The notes beneath the pieces were generated by a model. It was given only the letters and a program-made list of their open reading frames with translations. It did no database searches and was not told the origin of the DNA. A DNA stretch of 8,017 bases from Methylococcaceae bacterium (GTDB taxonomy: Bacteria > Pseudomonadota > Gammaproteobacteria > Methylococcales > Methylomonadaceae), in assembly GCA_947505055.1 (NCBI GenBank), contig CANNLO010000206.1, positions 1 through 8,017 of the forward strand. The letters are read 5' to 3'. The position numbers and the translations under genes are program-made. This document shows positions 7,255-8,017 of the stretch, in pieces. Each line of letters starts with the position of its first letter. The stretch's first letter is position 1.

Positions 7255-7597
7255 TTTACCCTGTCTAATCTAACCCAGACAGGAGCAAACCGATTTCGCT
7301 CGTTACACAGCACCGATCCCTATTAAATCAACTATCGATTTTGTAATGAAAGGCTCAAGGCAGATTAGAGAATCATAAGCAGAAATTGCGCTATAAGTTG
7401 ACAGAGCTATGCTGTGCTGATCAATGAAAGAGTTTAACTTAAAGTCTTTATACAAAATGAGTTTGATGACATTATGGCAAACTTGGACACCAAGGTTGTT
7501 AAATTAAAACACAGAAACAAAGTTGTTGTATGCAACAGCGTTAATATTTGATCTTGGCCACTACAAATCAAAATAATAAAAGCAAAACCAGGCAATA
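7255..7597. other. 343-nt stretch without a recognisable gene
   Basis: No coding sequence with family similarity, and no tRNA or other structured RNA, was recognised on either strand here. Three weak signals are present: the inverted repeat at 7260-7283, an exact TTGACA at 7398-7403 followed 16 nt later by a poor -10 (ATCAAT, 7420-7425), and a short TGTTG/CAACA hairpin near 7521-7536. Tiny plus-strand frames starting at ATGs at 7424 and 7474 (27 and 25 codons) lack ribosome binding sites and are not called. The stretch probably contains the end of the rnm-ycgN transcript and the start signals of the downstream DUF2959 gene. Confidence 0.5.
7260..7283 (+). terminator. Hairpin just after the YcgN-family gene, possible terminator
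   Basis: CCTGTCT (7260-7266) pairs perfectly with AGACAGG (7277-7283) around a 10-nt loop, starting 5 nt after the stop codon. No T-run follows, so it is not a canonical intrinsic terminator. It may protect the 3' end of the rnm-ycgN mRNA or assist factor-dependent termination. Confidence 0.35.
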
Positions 7598-8017
7598 ATG
7601 GCGACTAATAATAAACCTCCACTAAACGATTTAACCAAAAAATCCTTAAATTTAATCAGTGGCTTTTTGTCAAAAAAAATCCGCACCGTTTACTACAATG
7701 CCAAAGAATCCATAGGCGAACATAAGCGTGACATCGTTGTAGCCCAGGTTGAACTGGCTTGCGTGGGTTTGCAGGATACGAGAAATGAATTTGAAAGCGC
7801 GCTGGAAAAGTTTAAATCGTTAGTTTCAGTCACAGAATCGACACTGGAACATAAATATCACCAGTTAAACAGACAATATCAATTTTGCTGCGCAAAATCC
7901 GATACGGTAAGTGACCGAATCAAAGCAATTGAACAGGTTAGCGAAGCGTTATTTGGAGAGTGGGAAAATGAATTAAATGAATACACCAATCGTAGTTTGC
8001 GCAATCACAGCAAACAA
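7598..8017 (+). CDS. DUF2959-family protein, N-terminal part, without usual lipoprotein signal
   Basis: The reading frame is open for 140 codons from ATG 7598 to the right edge, so the C-terminus is missing. From residue 32 the sequence matches what I recall of the DUF2959 family, whose members are mostly about 210-residue predicted lipoproteins of unknown function. The matching blocks are YYNAKESIGEHKRDIVV (32-48), the EFESALEKFKSLV helix (64-76), LEHKYHQLNRQY (83-94) and ALFGEWENELNEYTNRSLR (117-135). The composition suggests long, largely helical, coiled-coil-like segments. The start is fixed because an in-frame stop lies at 7577-7579; AGG about 5 nt upstream is a modest ribosome binding site. 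Instead of a signal peptide, residues 1-31 form a polar, Lys/Asn-containing leader with only a short hydrophobic patch (SLNLISGFLS, 16-25). The protein may therefore be cytoplasmic or use another route. Function is unknown. Confidence 0.75.
   Translation, partial: MATNNKPPLNDLTKKSLNLISGFLSKKIRTVYYNAKESIGEHKRDIVVAQVELACVGLQDTRNEFESALEKFKSLVSVTESTLEHKYHQLNRQYQFCCAKSDTVSDRIKAIEQVSEALFGEWENELNEYTNRSLRNHSKQ

Noticed and set aside
7424..7549. Tiny plus-strand frames (27 codons from ATG 7424; 25 codons from ATG 7474)
   Set aside because: They have no ribosome binding sites, no similarity I recognise and no conserved neighbours. They are most likely chance frames in AT-rich DNA, although a decayed gene remnant cannot be excluded.
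7672..7679. A8 run in the DUF2959 gene as a programmed frameshift or sequencing error hiding a signal peptide
   Set aside because: Both alternative frames upstream are broken by stops and encode no hydrophobic signal, so a shift here would not restore a lipoprotein start.
1..8017. Mobile element, CRISPR array, defence system or biosynthetic cluster
   Set aside because: No transposase, integrase, regularly spaced repeats, toxin-antitoxin pair or defence domain was found; nearly all genes are recognised core or conserved families.

Overview
The window looks like chromosomal housekeeping DNA from a gammaproteobacterium. The support is a paired fabA-fabB (the anaerobic unsaturated fatty acid system), a Slt70-type lytic transglycosylase with a signal peptide, a TtcA N-terminus, an RNase AM (YciV)-type PHP protein and a YcgN-type cysteine-cluster protein. 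Base composition is moderate to AT-leaning, and several genes have poor Shine-Dalgarno sequences. A methanotroph-like (Methylococcales) origin would fit, but that is an impression and not something the sequence proves. I see no mobile element, CRISPR array, tRNA or rRNA, and no clear sign of an unknown multi-gene system.

The left half (1-3992) is entirely on the minus strand. Read in the direction of transcription, the order is slt (murein lytic transglycosylase), an 83-nt gap, fabA, a 9-nt gap, fabB, a 92-nt gap with a terminator-like hairpin, then the start of ttcA (tRNA 2-thiocytidine synthesis), which runs off the left edge. fabA and fabB form a tight operon. FabA dehydrates and isomerises the C10 acyl-ACP intermediate, and FabB elongates the cis-unsaturated product, so together they set membrane unsaturation.

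An 82-nt divergent intergenic region (3993-4074) with a perfect TATAAT on the plus strand separates slt from the right half, which is all on the plus strand. The right half holds a full-length, MsbA-like ABC exporter half-transporter (GTG start), a 97-nt spacer with three heptamer units, an RNase AM-type PHP phosphoesterase (rnm/yciV), and a YcgN-family protein whose start codon overlaps the rnm stop (TGATG). A gene-poor 343-nt stretch follows, then a DUF2959-family gene cut off by the right edge.

The points most worth a second look are the DUF2959 protein, which lacks the usual lipoprotein signal, the translationally coupled rnm-ycgN pair, and the small heptameric repeat. Nothing in the window requires a new biological system.
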